DNA of 26,074 bases from an uncultured Anaerotignum sp. GTDB lineage: Bacteria > Bacillota > Clostridia > Lachnospirales > Anaerotignaceae. Numbering within the stretch: the stretch's first letter is position 1; the number at the start of each line of letters is the position of its first letter. Both the position numbers and the translations under genes were made by a program. The stretch spans positions 1 to 26,074 of the forward strand of contig NZ_CAKQVD010000025.1 in NCBI RefSeq assembly GCF_934277605.1, read 5' to 3'. Positions 6,950 to 14,737 of the stretch are shown here, piece by piece. The notes under the pieces are model-generated. The model searched no databases. It saw only the letters and a program-made list of their open reading frames with translations, and was not told the DNA's origin.

Positions 6950-8188
6950 ATGAAGATGAAAGGCAGAATGATGCTTTTGCTGACACTCATTGTGGCAGTT
7001 GCCCTGAGTGCAATCTCTTATAAGGGGATTGGTTCCAAAAAAGCATTGAGTGTTCATCGCATTGAACAGGGACTTGATTTGAGCGGCGGTGTGGACATCG
7101 TTTATGAGGCAGATCAGAAAACTGTTACAGATGATGAAATGAAGGCGGCAATTTCCCTTTTGCAGGGCAGATTGGACTGGAGCGGCTGGACAGAGGCTGA
7201 GGTTGCCCGTGAGGGGGACAAGCGTATCCGTGTGCAGATTCCCGGTGTGGAAAATGCAGAGGAGGCCATTCAGCAGATTGGACAGACAGCACAGCTTTCT
7301 TTTGCAGATGAGGAGGGCAATGTGCTGCTGACAGGCGATATGGTAAAGAATGCCACAAAGCAGGTGGGCGCAACCAGTAAGGACGGCGCTTCTCAGCCCT
7401 ATGTTGCATTGGAATTCAACAAAGAGGGGACAGAACGCTTTGCTGAGGCAACCGCAGAGAATATCGGCAAGCAGATTTACATTATCATGGATAATGAGGT
7501 AATCAGCGCACCTACCGTACAGACGGAAATTACAAACGGCGAGGCAATGATTTCCGGCAGCTTTACCCCTGAGAGCGCAGAACAGCTTGCTTCCCTGATT
7601 CGTGCAGGCTCTTTGCCCTTTAACCTGAATGTGATTCAGATGAAGAATGTCGGCGCGCGTTTGGGTGCGGATGCCCTTTCCGCAGGGATTAAAGCAGGTA
7701 TCATCGGTATCGCACTGGTGCTGATTTATATGCTGATTGCGTACAAGCTGTTGGGCTTTGCGGCAGACTGGGCTTTGGTTATTTATATCGGCTTGGAATT
7801 GGTGGCACTGAGCCTGTTCCACATTACGCTGACACTGCCGGGTATCGCAGGTATCGTGCTTTCGGTAGGTATGGCGGTGGATGCGAACATCGTTATCTTT
7901 GAACGTATCAAGGAGGAGCTGGTTGCGGGAAAGAGCCTGCGCAATGCGCTGAAAACAGGCTTTAAGAGAGCAACACCCGCAATCCTGGACGGCAACGTGA
8001 CAACCCTGATTGCAGCGGCAGTGCTGTTCTTCTTGGGCAGCGGTACCGTAAAGGGCTTTGCAACCACATTGATGATTGGTATTATCATTTCCATGTTTAC
8101 AGCCCTGTGCATTACCCGTGTGATTGTGAGCGGCTTGATGCACGCAGGTGTGCAGAACCCGAAGTATTATGGCTTGAGATTGAAATAA
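6950..8188 (+). CDS. secD: protein translocase subunit SecD
   Basis: 412 aa, a normal size for Clostridia SecD. It works with SecF and SecYEG to complete protein export using the proton or sodium motive force. TM1 is at about residues 7-23, followed by the GLDLSGG motif (41-47). An extracytoplasmic P1-type domain follows (FNKEGTERFAEATAE, IYIIMDNEVISAPTV, ISGSFTPESAEQLASLIRAG). Five C-terminal helices from about 243 include the conserved GMAVDANIVIFERIKEEL (307-324). The start ATG has GGACGGAGG upstream. It is followed 13 nt later by secF. It is separated from the TIGR04086-like gene by a promoter and a hairpin leader. No yajC lies nearby in this window. Confidence 0.97.
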   Translation: MKMKGRMMLLLTLIVAVALSAISYKGIGSKKALSVHRIEQGLDLSGGVDIVYEADQKTVTDDEMKAAISLLQGRLDWSGWTEAEVAREGDKRIRVQIPGVENAEEAIQQIGQTAQLSFADEEGNVLLTGDMVKNATKQVGATSKDGASQPYVALEFNKEGTERFAEATAENIGKQIYIIMDNEVISAPTVQTEITNGEAMISGSFTPESAEQLASLIRAGSLPFNLNVIQMKNVGARLGADALSAGIKAGIIGIALVLIYMLIAYKLLGFAADWALVIYIGLELVALSLFHITLTLPGIAGIVLSVGMAVDANIVIFERIKEELVAGKSLRNALKTGFKRATPAILDGNVTTLIAAAVLFFLGSGTVKGFATTLMIGIIISMFTALCITRVIVSGLMHAGVQNPKYYGLRLK

Positions 8189-8201
8189 GGAGGTGGGGAA
8201 A

Positions 8202-9083
8202 ATGCAGATTATTCAAAACAGAAAAAAATTCTTTATTCTTTCCCTGCTGGTCATTATTATTGGCTTTGGCTTTATGATTGCCAATGCACAGGCAGGCAAG
8301 GGTGCGCTGAACTGGGACGTTGAATTTACAGGCGGTACCTCCATGGAGGTAGACATGAACGGCGAATATGATAATGAAAAGCTGATTTCCATTATCAAGG
8401 AGGTAACCGGACAATCCAGCCCGCAGATTCAGGAGGTTCTGGGGACAAACAGCGTTGAAATCAAATTGCAGTCCATCGACAGCCCCACACGCACGGCTTT
8501 GGTGGATGCCATCACAAAGGAATATTCTAAGGCAAAGCTGTCGGAGGCCAATGACATCAGTGGTACGGTCAGCGGCGAAATGCAGCGTGCAGCCATCAAG
8601 GCAACCTTGATTGCGGCTGTGGCAATGCTGATTTATATTTCCATTCGTTTTAAGGATTTCCGTGCGGGCGGCAGTGCGATTTTGGCACTGATTCACGACG
8701 TATTGGTGGTTTTGGCGGCGTATGCGATTTTCCGTATTCCCGTAAACAATGCCTTTATTGCCGTATTGCTGACGATTTTGGGCTATTCCGTCAACTCGAC
8801 GATTGTTATTTTCGACCGTATCCGTGAAAATAAGGATGCGTTTAAGAGAAACCAGACGGCAGAGAGAATCAACAAGAGCATTAGTCAGACCTTGGCTCGT
8901 TCCATCAATACATCCCTGACAACATTGTTTACCATCGGTGCCATCTATTTCCTTGGCGTGCCCTCCATTCAGGAATTTGCACTGCCCATGATGGTTGGTA
9001 TCATTGCCGGTGCATATTCTTCTATTTGTATTTCCGGCTCCATTTGGTATACATTGCTGCCAAAGGCGCAGAAGGACGTATAA
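8202..9083 (+). CDS. secF: protein translocase subunit SecF
   Basis: 293 aa from ATG 8202, which has AAGGAGGTGGGG ideally spaced. A GTG three codons earlier overlaps that site and is rejected. TM1 is at about residues 10-27, then the small periplasmic-type domain with WDVEFTGGTSMEV (38-50). Five helices include TILGYSVNSTIVIFDRIREN (191-210), the SecF signature. It forms the SecDF complex with the preceding gene and closes that operon, with a strong terminator 12 nt after the stop codon. Confidence 0.97.
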   Translation: MQIIQNRKKFFILSLLVIIIGFGFMIANAQAGKGALNWDVEFTGGTSMEVDMNGEYDNEKLISIIKEVTGQSSPQIQEVLGTNSVEIKLQSIDSPTRTALVDAITKEYSKAKLSEANDISGTVSGEMQRAAIKATLIAAVAMLIYISIRFKDFRAGGSAILALIHDVLVVLAAYAIFRIPVNNAFIAVLLTILGYSVNSTIVIFDRIRENKDAFKRNQTAERINKSISQTLARSINTSLTTLFTIGAIYFLGVPSIQEFALPMMVGIIAGAYSSICISGSIWYTLLPKAQKDV

Positions 9084-9095
9084 GAGCAAAGAAGC

Positions 9096-9126
9096 AAAGC
9101 GTTGGAAACAACGCTTTTTTCTTTTT
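9096..9126 (+). terminator. rho-independent terminator after secF
   Basis: AAAGCGTTG (9096-9104) and CAACGCTTT (9109-9117) form a perfect 9-bp stem closed by a GAAA tetraloop, with TTTTTTCTTTTT behind it. The T-run ends about 10 bp before the recJ -10 box. Confidence 0.92.
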
Positions 9127-9134
9127 GTCGGCTG

Positions 9135-9143
9135 TGGTATGAT
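9135..9143 (+). promoter_or_regulatory. extended -10 promoter of recJ
   Basis: TGG-TATGAT (9135-9143) is an extended -10 element just downstream of the secF terminator and 22 bp before the recJ ATG. No -35 box is visible because the T-rich terminator tail occupies that place. If used, the leader would be very short and start around 9150, right at the ribosome binding site. Confidence 0.45.
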
Positions 9144-9165
9144 GAGGGAGGAAAGGAGTGGCGGC

Positions 9166-10941
9166 ATGAAGCGCTGGCTTTTGAAACGAACCAAAATGGA
9201 TACGGCGGCAATGGCGCAGGATTTGGGTATCCGCCAAGCAACAGCGGCAGTGCTTGCCAATCGGGAGCTTTATTCCAAGCAGGCGGCAAGGGATTTTCTC
9301 TGCGGCGGCAAGGAGGCACTGGGGAATCCAATGCAGATGAAGGATTTTTCTCGTGGCATTGCCTTGCTTGCGGAGGCTGTGCGGAAGAAAAGAAAAATTG
9401 CCGTTTACGGAGATTATGATGTGGACGGGGTGATGAGCACCTCGATTTTATATCAAACACTGCTGCGCTGTGGCGGCAATGCGGTTTTTTATGTGCCGCA
9501 TCGGCAGAAGGAGGGCTACGGCTTGAATTTGCAGGCGGTGGAGCAGCTTTCGGCAGAGGGCGTTGAGGTGCTTTTTACCTGCGACAACGGCATTGCGGCA
9601 TTGCAGGAGATTGCCCTTGCGAAGGAAAAGGGCATGACGGTGGTTGTGATTGACCATCACGAGCCGGGCTTTCGGGGAGAGGGCGAGGCACGCAGGGATA
9701 TTCTGCCTGCGGCGGATGCCATCATTGATCCCAAGCAGAGAGCCTGCCCCTATCCCTTTCGGCAGATGTGTGCAGGAGGGCTTTCGTATCATTTTGCGTG
9801 TGCGCTGCTGCATACGCTTGGGATTACGGATGCGGCACTGGAAAGGCAGCTTTTGACCTTTGCGGCGATTGCTACGGTTTGCGATATTGTGGATTTGCTG
9901 GGAGAAAACCGTGCGCTTGTGCAGATGGGGCTTGCGGAAATCCAAAAAACAGAAAACCTTGGCTTGCGGGTGCTGATTACAGAGGCAGGGCTTACGGATA
10001 AGGTGCTTTCGGAATATCACATCGGCTTTATCATTGGGCCTTGTATCAATGCGACGGGGCGGCTGGAAAGCGGCAGGCTTGCGGTGGAGCTTTTCTGTGC
10101 ACAGGAGGAGCAGGTGGCAAGAGAGAAGGCAAGGCATTTGGCGGCACTCAATGCGGAGCGAAAGCAGCTGACGGAGGAGGCCGCAGAGCGTGCGGATGAT
10201 ATGCTGCAAAAAAGCAGTGCCTTGCGGGAGAAGGTGCTTGTGCTTTATGATGCGGAGATTCACGAAAGCATTGCCGGCATTGTGGCAGGGCGAATCAAGG
10301 ATAAATATTACCGCCCCACGATACTGATAACAGGCAGTGAGGAGGGGGCGAAGGGCTCCGGCAGGAGCATTGAGGGCTATCATCTGTTTGAGGCCCTGTT
10401 TGCCAACCGGGATTTATTCACACGCTTTGGCGGACACGCAATGGCGGCGGGGCTTTCCTTGCCTGTGGAGAATATCCCTGTTTTGCGGGAGCGGCTGAAC
10501 CGAGACTGCACGCTGACGGAGAAGGAAATGATTCCTGTTTTGCGGCTGGAGCGTGCGCTTTGCTTTGCGGAGATTGATTTGGGCTTGGCGAAGGAATTGC
10601 AGGCGCTTGCGCCCTTTGGAAAGGGAAACCCCTCGCCGCTGTTTGCAACCAAGGGGATTCGGATAGACCGCTTGGATTTGATTGGCAAGGAAAAAAATAT
10701 TTTGCGGCTGACGCTTTCCGAGCCGAAGAGCGGCTTGCGGCTTTCCGCAATTTCCTTTGATGGCTATGAACCGCTCAGAGAAATGCTGAAAGGATTGTAT
10801 CCGACGGAGGATTGTGATAAAATGTTAAACGGTGGGCTTTTGCCGGGGCTGTGGGATATTGCTTACAGCATTGAAATCAACAGCTATCGGGGCAGAAGCA
10901 GCGTACAGTTGATGCTAAAGGATTTTCGAGTTGCAAAATAA
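9166..10941 (+). CDS. recJ: single-stranded-DNA-specific exonuclease RecJ
   Basis: 591 aa from ATG 9166, chosen for AAAGGAG 7-8 nt upstream. A longer in-frame reading into secF is rejected. RecJ degrades single-stranded DNA 5' to 3' in recombination and repair in the cytoplasm. DHH-family motifs are in order: YGDYDVDG (81-88), CDNG (139-142), VIDHHEPG (161-168), IIDPK (186-190), GPCINATGRL, and in the DHHA1 domain FGGHAMAAGLSL. A C-terminal OB-like segment follows, ending in YRGRSSVQLMLKDFR. It is co-transcribed with apt 12 nt downstream, as in many Bacillota. Confidence 0.96.
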   Translation: MKRWLLKRTKMDTAAMAQDLGIRQATAAVLANRELYSKQAARDFLCGGKEALGNPMQMKDFSRGIALLAEAVRKKRKIAVYGDYDVDGVMSTSILYQTLLRCGGNAVFYVPHRQKEGYGLNLQAVEQLSAEGVEVLFTCDNGIAALQEIALAKEKGMTVVVIDHHEPGFRGEGEARRDILPAADAIIDPKQRACPYPFRQMCAGGLSYHFACALLHTLGITDAALERQLLTFAAIATVCDIVDLLGENRALVQMGLAEIQKTENLGLRVLITEAGLTDKVLSEYHIGFIIGPCINATGRLESGRLAVELFCAQEEQVAREKARHLAALNAERKQLTEEAAERADDMLQKSSALREKVLVLYDAEIHESIAGIVAGRIKDKYYRPTILITGSEEGAKGSGRSIEGYHLFEALFANRDLFTRFGGHAMAAGLSLPVENIPVLRERLNRDCTLTEKEMIPVLRLERALCFAEIDLGLAKELQALAPFGKGNPSPLFATKGIRIDRLDLIGKEKNILRLTLSEPKSGLRLSAISFDGYEPLREMLKGLYPTEDCDKMLNGGLLPGLWDIAYSIEINSYRGRSSVQLMLKDFRVAK

Positions 10942-10953
10942 GGAGGATATGGG

Positions 10954-11469
10954 ATGGATTTAAAGGACAAGATCAGATCGATTGAGGATTACCCTCAGAA
11001 GGGTGTGATCTTCCGTGACATTACAACACTGCTGAAGGATGCAGAGGGGCTGAAGGCTGCCGTTGACGCAATGACAGAAAGACTCGCGGGGGTTTCCTTT
11101 GATTTGGTGCTGAGCCCGGAATCCAGAGGCTTTATCTTCGGGATGCCTGTGGCTTATAACATGGGGAAGGGCTTTGTGCCTGTGAGAAAGGCAGGAAAGC
11201 TGCCTGCGGAAACCATCAGCAAGGAATATGAGCTGGAATATGGCACAGCAACCATCGAAATTCATAAGGATGCCATTCAGCCCGGACAGAGGGTTGTCAT
11301 TGTGGATGACCTGATGGCAACAGGCGGCACAGCAAAGGCCATCATGGAAATGGTTGAGGAAATGGGCGCAGAGGTGGTTGCCTCCGCATTTCTGATTGAG
11401 CTGGATTTTCTGGATGGCAGAAAGGCTTTGCCCGGCTGCAAAATCGAAGCTGTGATTCATTACGAATAA
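10954..11469 (+). CDS. apt: adenine phosphoribosyltransferase
   Basis: 171 aa, the standard length. It converts adenine and PRPP to AMP (purine salvage, cytoplasmic). The PRPP-binding loop is VVIVDDLMATGGTAKA (114-129). Other conserved blocks are PESRGFIFG (55-63) and RKAGKLPAET (78-87). AGGAGG lies 7 nt upstream of ATG 10954. An out-of-frame ATG at 10949 is too close to that site and leads only to a 4-codon ORF. It is the second gene of recJ-apt. A hairpin terminator follows. Confidence 0.97.
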   Translation: MDLKDKIRSIEDYPQKGVIFRDITTLLKDAEGLKAAVDAMTERLAGVSFDLVLSPESRGFIFGMPVAYNMGKGFVPVRKAGKLPAETISKEYELEYGTATIEIHKDAIQPGQRVVIVDDLMATGGTAKAIMEMVEEMGAEVVASAFLIELDFLDGRKALPGCKIEAVIHYE

Positions 11470-11485
11470 AACGAATGAGAAAACG

Positions 11486-11513
11486 GAAGGGGTGGCGATG
11501 CCGCTCCTTCTTT
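11486..11513 (+). terminator. terminator after apt
   Basis: The 11-bp stem GAAGGGGTGGC/GCCGCTCCTTC has two wobble pairs, a GAT loop and a short TTT tail. The weak T-run suggests partial read-through into the AEC gene. Confidence 0.55.
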
Positions 11514-11542
11514 GTATAACGGGACAAAATGAGGGATAAGGG

Positions 11543-12490
11543 ATGTACGGACAATTTTTTATACTGTTTGGATTGATTCTGGTGGGGTATTACTGCAACA
11601 AAAAGGGATATCTGCCGTTGGAAACGAACAAAAATGTGGGACACATGGTTATGCGTGTGACGATTCCTGCCATGCTGATTACAACGATTGCGAGTATTGA
11701 GATTACAGACAGGGTACTGAAGGCATTTCTCTTTTCTGCCGCAGGGCAGGCAGCCATGATGATTCTATTCGGCTTTTTGATGCGGCAATATGGGAGGAAA
11801 AGAGGCTTGGACAGCCGCCTTCTGCCCATGCTTGACCTGACCGCAGGCTCCTTGAACACAGGCTTTATCGGCTTGCCCGTGACCATGATTTTCTTTGGGC
11901 AGGCAGGGATTATTTATATGTCTGCGGGGGTTTTGGCACTGAATTTGTATCTTTGGTCGTATGGTGTATATCTGATTTCCGACAAGAAGGCGACGGGTGC
12001 GGCGGCCATCGGGAAAAGCTTTTTGCAGGGCGCAATCAACCCGAACTGCATTTCTATTTTGCTGGGGCTTTTGCTTGCTGTGACGCATACCGCAAGATTT
12101 GTGCCGCAGATGGTGCTTGGCTTTTTGACAAAGGTGGGGGATTTATCGACACCGCTTTCGTTGATTTATATTGGTGCTTTGGCAGGCGGCAGCGGAATCG
12201 GGCAGCTTTTCAAAGAAAAAACAGCACTGGAAATCAGCGTGATAAAGATGCTTGGCATGCCTGCGTTGGCTGTGCTGCTGCTGCAGCTTGTGCCTGCGGA
12301 TGCCTTGGCAAAGTCGGTGTTTCTGCTTTCCGTTTGTATGCCCTCGGCGGCGGTTGTGCCGATGATGGTCGGCAGATACGGCTATGGGGACAAAATGTCC
12401 TCGGATATTGTGCTTTGGACCACCATTCTTTCCATGGCAACACTCCCCTTGAGCGTGATGCTTGCCGCAACGCTTTACGGGGCTGTCTGA
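11543..12490 (+). CDS. AEC-family permease
   Basis: 315 aa membrane protein with about ten hydrophobic segments over its whole length, in two halves joined by a polar stretch near residues 145-160. The N-terminal helix with GLILVGYYCNKKGYL, the following NVGHMVMRVTIPAMLITTI, and the central LDLTAGSLNTGFIGLPV (glycine/asparagine-rich helix break) match the auxin efflux carrier (AEC) family. Bacterial members export or exchange organic acids such as malate. The substrate cannot be read from the sequence. GAGGGATAAGG precedes the ATG. It lies between apt and rplS, is not a usual partner of either, and no clear terminator separates it from the rplS promoter. Confidence 0.88.
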   Translation: MYGQFFILFGLILVGYYCNKKGYLPLETNKNVGHMVMRVTIPAMLITTIASIEITDRVLKAFLFSAAGQAAMMILFGFLMRQYGRKRGLDSRLLPMLDLTAGSLNTGFIGLPVTMIFFGQAGIIYMSAGVLALNLYLWSYGVYLISDKKATGAAAIGKSFLQGAINPNCISILLGLLLAVTHTARFVPQMVLGFLTKVGDLSTPLSLIYIGALAGGSGIGQLFKEKTALEISVIKMLGMPALAVLLLQLVPADALAKSVFLLSVCMPSAAVVPMMVGRYGYGDKMSSDIVLWTTILSMATLPLSVMLAATLYGAV

Positions 12491-12526
12491 GGATGCCGAA
12501 AACCTTGTGATTTCAGAAAAAAGTGC

Positions 12527-12555
12527 TTGCAATGGCTGATAGAACGTGGTATAAT
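12527..12555 (+). promoter_or_regulatory. strong promoter of rplS
   Basis: TTGCAA (12527-12532), 17 bp, then TATAAT (12550-12555) preceded by TGG (extended -10). It is one of the best promoters in the window, fitting a ribosomal protein gene. Confidence 0.88.
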
Positions 12556-12571
12556 TTTTCATGTTGATTAC

Positions 12572-12614
12572 GGACGGTCCAATGCTGTATCAAAGGGATA
12601 GGGCAAGAACGTCT
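12572..12614 (+). promoter_or_regulatory. structured rplS leader, candidate L19 autoregulatory element
   Basis: The 5' leader begins near 12562. An outer stem GGACG (12572-12576) with CGTCT (12610-12614) encloses the hairpin GCTGTATC (12584-12591)/GATAGGGC (12597-12604) with loop AAAGG (one mismatch and wobbles). An AGGAGG lies about 12 nt after the outer stem. Bacillota rplS genes are known to carry a short L19-binding leader. Matching this element to that family is inference from place and size only. Confidence 0.45.
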
Positions 12615-12637
12615 AAGGTGTATAAGGAGGAAATACA

Positions 12638-12982
12638 ATGGATATCATCAGAGAACTGGAAAACGAACAGCTGAAAAGCGAAGTAACTCCTTTTAACGTT
12701 GGCGACACAATTCGTGTTTATGCTAAAGTAGTAGAGGGTACAAGAGAAAGACTGCAGATGTTTGAAGGCGTTGTTATCAAAAGACAGGGCGGCGGCATCA
12801 GAGAAACTTTCACAGTAAGACGTATCGCTTCCGGCGTTGGCGTTGAAAGAACATGGCCCGTACACTCCCCCAGAATCGACCGTATTGAAGTCGTTAGACG
12901 TGGTGTAGTAAGACGTGCTAAACTGTTCTACCTGAGAGACAGAGTTGGTAAAGCAGCTAAGGTTAAAGAAGTGCTGAAATAA
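12638..12982 (+). CDS. rplS: 50S ribosomal protein L19
   Basis: 114 aa, the typical length. L19 lies at the 30S-50S interface. Conserved stretches are PFNVGDTIRVYAKVVEG (20-36), RLQMFEGVVIKRQGGG, FTVRRIASGVGVERTWPVHS and the Arg/Lys-rich tail RRAKLFYLRDRVGKAAKVKE. Codon use is visibly different from its neighbours (more GTT, GTA, AAA and CGT), as expected for a highly expressed gene. It has its own promoter, leader and strong terminator. The lepB-rbgA pair that follows is the usual partner, but trmD/rimM are not upstream. Confidence 0.98.
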   Translation: MDIIRELENEQLKSEVTPFNVGDTIRVYAKVVEGTRERLQMFEGVVIKRQGGGIRETFTVRRIASGVGVERTWPVHSPRIDRIEVVRRGVVRRAKLFYLRDRVGKAAKVKEVLK

Positions 12983-13014
12983 GCTGCACTTTTTGTACCG
13001 GAACGAGAAAAAGC

Positions 13015-13048
13015 AGTCTCGATGAACAAGTTTCATCGAGACTTTTTT
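13015..13048 (+). terminator. rho-independent terminator after rplS
   Basis: The perfect 12-bp stem AGTCTCGATGAA (13015-13026)/TTCATCGAGACT (13032-13043) has a 5-base loop and then TTTTTT. Confidence 0.93.
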
Positions 13049-13106
13049 CGTGAGAGGCAGAAGTGCTTTTGCCTTTGACGAAAAAACAAGGCAGGAGGAG
13101 GGTTTT

Positions 13107-13700
13107 ATGATGGAAAACGAAATGGAGCTGCAGGAGGAACAAGCAGCAGAAAAAAGAAAAAAGGAGAAGAAGGGGATGCCTGTGCTGTTACAGTTGGTGC
13201 TGTTGGTTGTGCTGGCACTGCTGCTGCGCAATGTGATGGGAACGGTGCTGGTGAAGGGATCTTCCATGGAGCCGAATTTTTATCATGGCGATTTTGTGTT
13301 TATCAATAAGCTGAGCACGGCCTTTGGCTCTTTGCAAAAGGGCGATGTTGTGATTTGCCGTTTGGATGAGGAAAAGAAAAACATCATCAAGCGTGTGATC
13401 GGCTTGCCCGGCGATGTGATTGATTTCAGAGAAACAGATGGCGGAGAGGATACGATTTACGCCTTATATATCAATGATGAATTGGTGCAGGAGGATTACA
13501 TCAAGGCACCGATGGACAGCAAGGGGAATATCGACTATCCTTATACGGTTCCCGAAAACAGCTATTTTGTGATGGGGGACAACAGAAATGCAAGCTCTGA
13601 CAGCCGCAGAAAATCGGTTGGTGCGATTGAGAAGGAGGATTTGATGGGGAAGGTTATTTTCCGCCTGTATCCCTTCGGTTCGATGGGCTTTATCAAATAA
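13107..13700 (+). CDS. lepB: signal peptidase I
   Basis: 197 aa from ATG 13107 (AGGAGGAGG 8 nt upstream; a second ATG follows immediately). The enzyme cleaves signal peptides of exported preproteins on the outer face of the membrane. A cytoplasmic Lys/Glu-rich tail (1-23) precedes one TM (about 24-41). The catalytic Ser53 is in GSSMEPNF and the general-base Lys95 in NIIKRVIGLPGD. The box IV motif PENSYFVMGDNRNASSDSR lies near the end. It follows the rplS terminator, and no separate promoter is obvious, so it may depend on read-through. A TGCCTT/AAGGCA inverted repeat (13070-13093) sits next to its ribosome binding site. rbgA follows after 38 nt. Confidence 0.97.
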   Translation: MMENEMELQEEQAAEKRKKEKKGMPVLLQLVLLVVLALLLRNVMGTVLVKGSSMEPNFYHGDFVFINKLSTAFGSLQKGDVVICRLDEEKKNIIKRVIGLPGDVIDFRETDGGEDTIYALYINDELVQEDYIKAPMDSKGNIDYPYTVPENSYFVMGDNRNASSDSRRKSVGAIEKEDLMGKVIFRLYPFGSMGFIK

Positions 13701-13738
13701 AAAACAGCGGAATTTGAGAGAAACGGAAAGAGGTAGCT

Positions 13739-14689
13739 ATGAACAATATTCAATGGTATCCCGGGCATATGACGAAAACCCGCAGAATGATGGAGGAAAA
13801 TATTTCTCTGGTGGATATTGTCATCGAATTGGTAGATGCAAGAATCCCATACAGCAGTAAAAATCCCGATTTGGATACACTTGCAAGGAATAAGCACCGT
13901 ATCCTGCTTTTGAACAAATGCGATTTGGCAGATGAAGGAGCAACGGATCTTTGGCAGGAATATTTTGAAAAGCAGGGCTTTCGTGTCATTCGCATCAATG
14001 CGCTCAAGGGCAACGGTCTGGGCGAGGTGACGGAAACGGCACGAGGGCTGATGAAGGAAAAAATCGAAAAGCTGAAGGCAAGAGGGCGTATCAATGTGCC
14101 AATCCGCAGCATGATTGTGGGGATTCCGAATGTGGGAAAATCCACGTTTATCAACAAATATGTGGGGAAGGCTACGGCGAAAACAGGGGATAAGCCCGGT
14201 GTGACAAGGGGCAAGCAGTGGATAAAGCTGAAAAAGGATTTTGAGCTGCTCGATACTCCCGGTATTCTGTGGCCGAAGTTTGAGGATCAGCAGGTGGGAC
14301 TGAAGCTTGCCTTCACGGGTGCCATCAATGATGATATTCTTGATCCTGAAAATATGGCGATTGCCTTTATCAATCACATGATTTCCAGAAACCCCGATTG
14401 CCTGCGAAACCGGTATCAGATTACATTTGATACGATTGAGGAGCCGCATGTGATTTTGGAAAAGATTGCGGTTGCCCGTGGCTTTAAGAAAAAGGGGGAT
14501 GAACCCGATTTGGAGCGTGCAGGCAAGATTTTGATGGATGAATACCGTGGCGGCAAGCTGGGCAGGCTGACCTTGGAGCTGCCGGAGGACATTGATGTGA
14601 TGCTGGAGAAAAAGGCGACAAGGGCGGCGGAAAAAGCCGTTTTGGATAAGGAACGAAAAAAGGCCTATAACAATAAAAAGAAAAAATAA
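13739..14689 (+). CDS. rbgA: ribosome biogenesis GTPase RbgA (YlqF)
   Basis: 316 aa. It is a circularly permuted GTPase that acts late in 50S subunit assembly. The G motifs run G4 LLNKCD (57-62), G5-like INALKG (86-91), G1 GIPNVGKST (128-136), G2 PGVTRG (153-158), G3 DTPGIL (172-177). This is the order diagnostic of the family. The N-terminal NIQWYPGHMTKTRR block is characteristic. The C-terminal helical domain ends in a Lys-rich tail. AAAGAGG precedes the ATG. The rplS-lepB-rbgA order is conserved in many Bacillota. Here the group ends at a bidirectional terminator instead of continuing to rnhB. Confidence 0.97.
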   Translation: MNNIQWYPGHMTKTRRMMEENISLVDIVIELVDARIPYSSKNPDLDTLARNKHRILLLNKCDLADEGATDLWQEYFEKQGFRVIRINALKGNGLGEVTETARGLMKEKIEKLKARGRINVPIRSMIVGIPNVGKSTFINKYVGKATAKTGDKPGVTRGKQWIKLKKDFELLDTPGILWPKFEDQQVGLKLAFTGAINDDILDPENMAIAFINHMISRNPDCLRNRYQITFDTIEEPHVILEKIAVARGFKKKGDEPDLERAGKILMDEYRGGKLGRLTLELPEDIDVMLEKKATRAAEKAVLDKERKKAYNNKKKK

Positions 14690-14693
14690 ACAG

Positions 14694-14736
14694 AAAAACC
14701 ATAGGATTGGCGGATGACCAAGGCTATGGTTTTTTT
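14694..14736. terminator. bidirectional terminator between rbgA and the nudix gene
   Basis: AAAAACCATAG (14694-14704) pairs with CTATGGTTTTT (14724-14734), with an inner TTGG/CCAA pairing. An A-run on the left and T-run on the right serve both converging genes. Confidence 0.85.
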
Positions 14737-14737
14737 A

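Noticed and set aside
9445..10383. Long minus-strand reading frames inside recJ and other genes
   Set aside because: They are antisense shadows with Cys/His/Gln-rich composition, no ribosome binding sites, and lie opposite well-supported genes.
10949..10963. Tiny upstream ORF (4 codons) overlapping the apt start
   Set aside because: Its ATG is only 2 nt from the AGGAGG, too close for efficient initiation, so it is probably chance.
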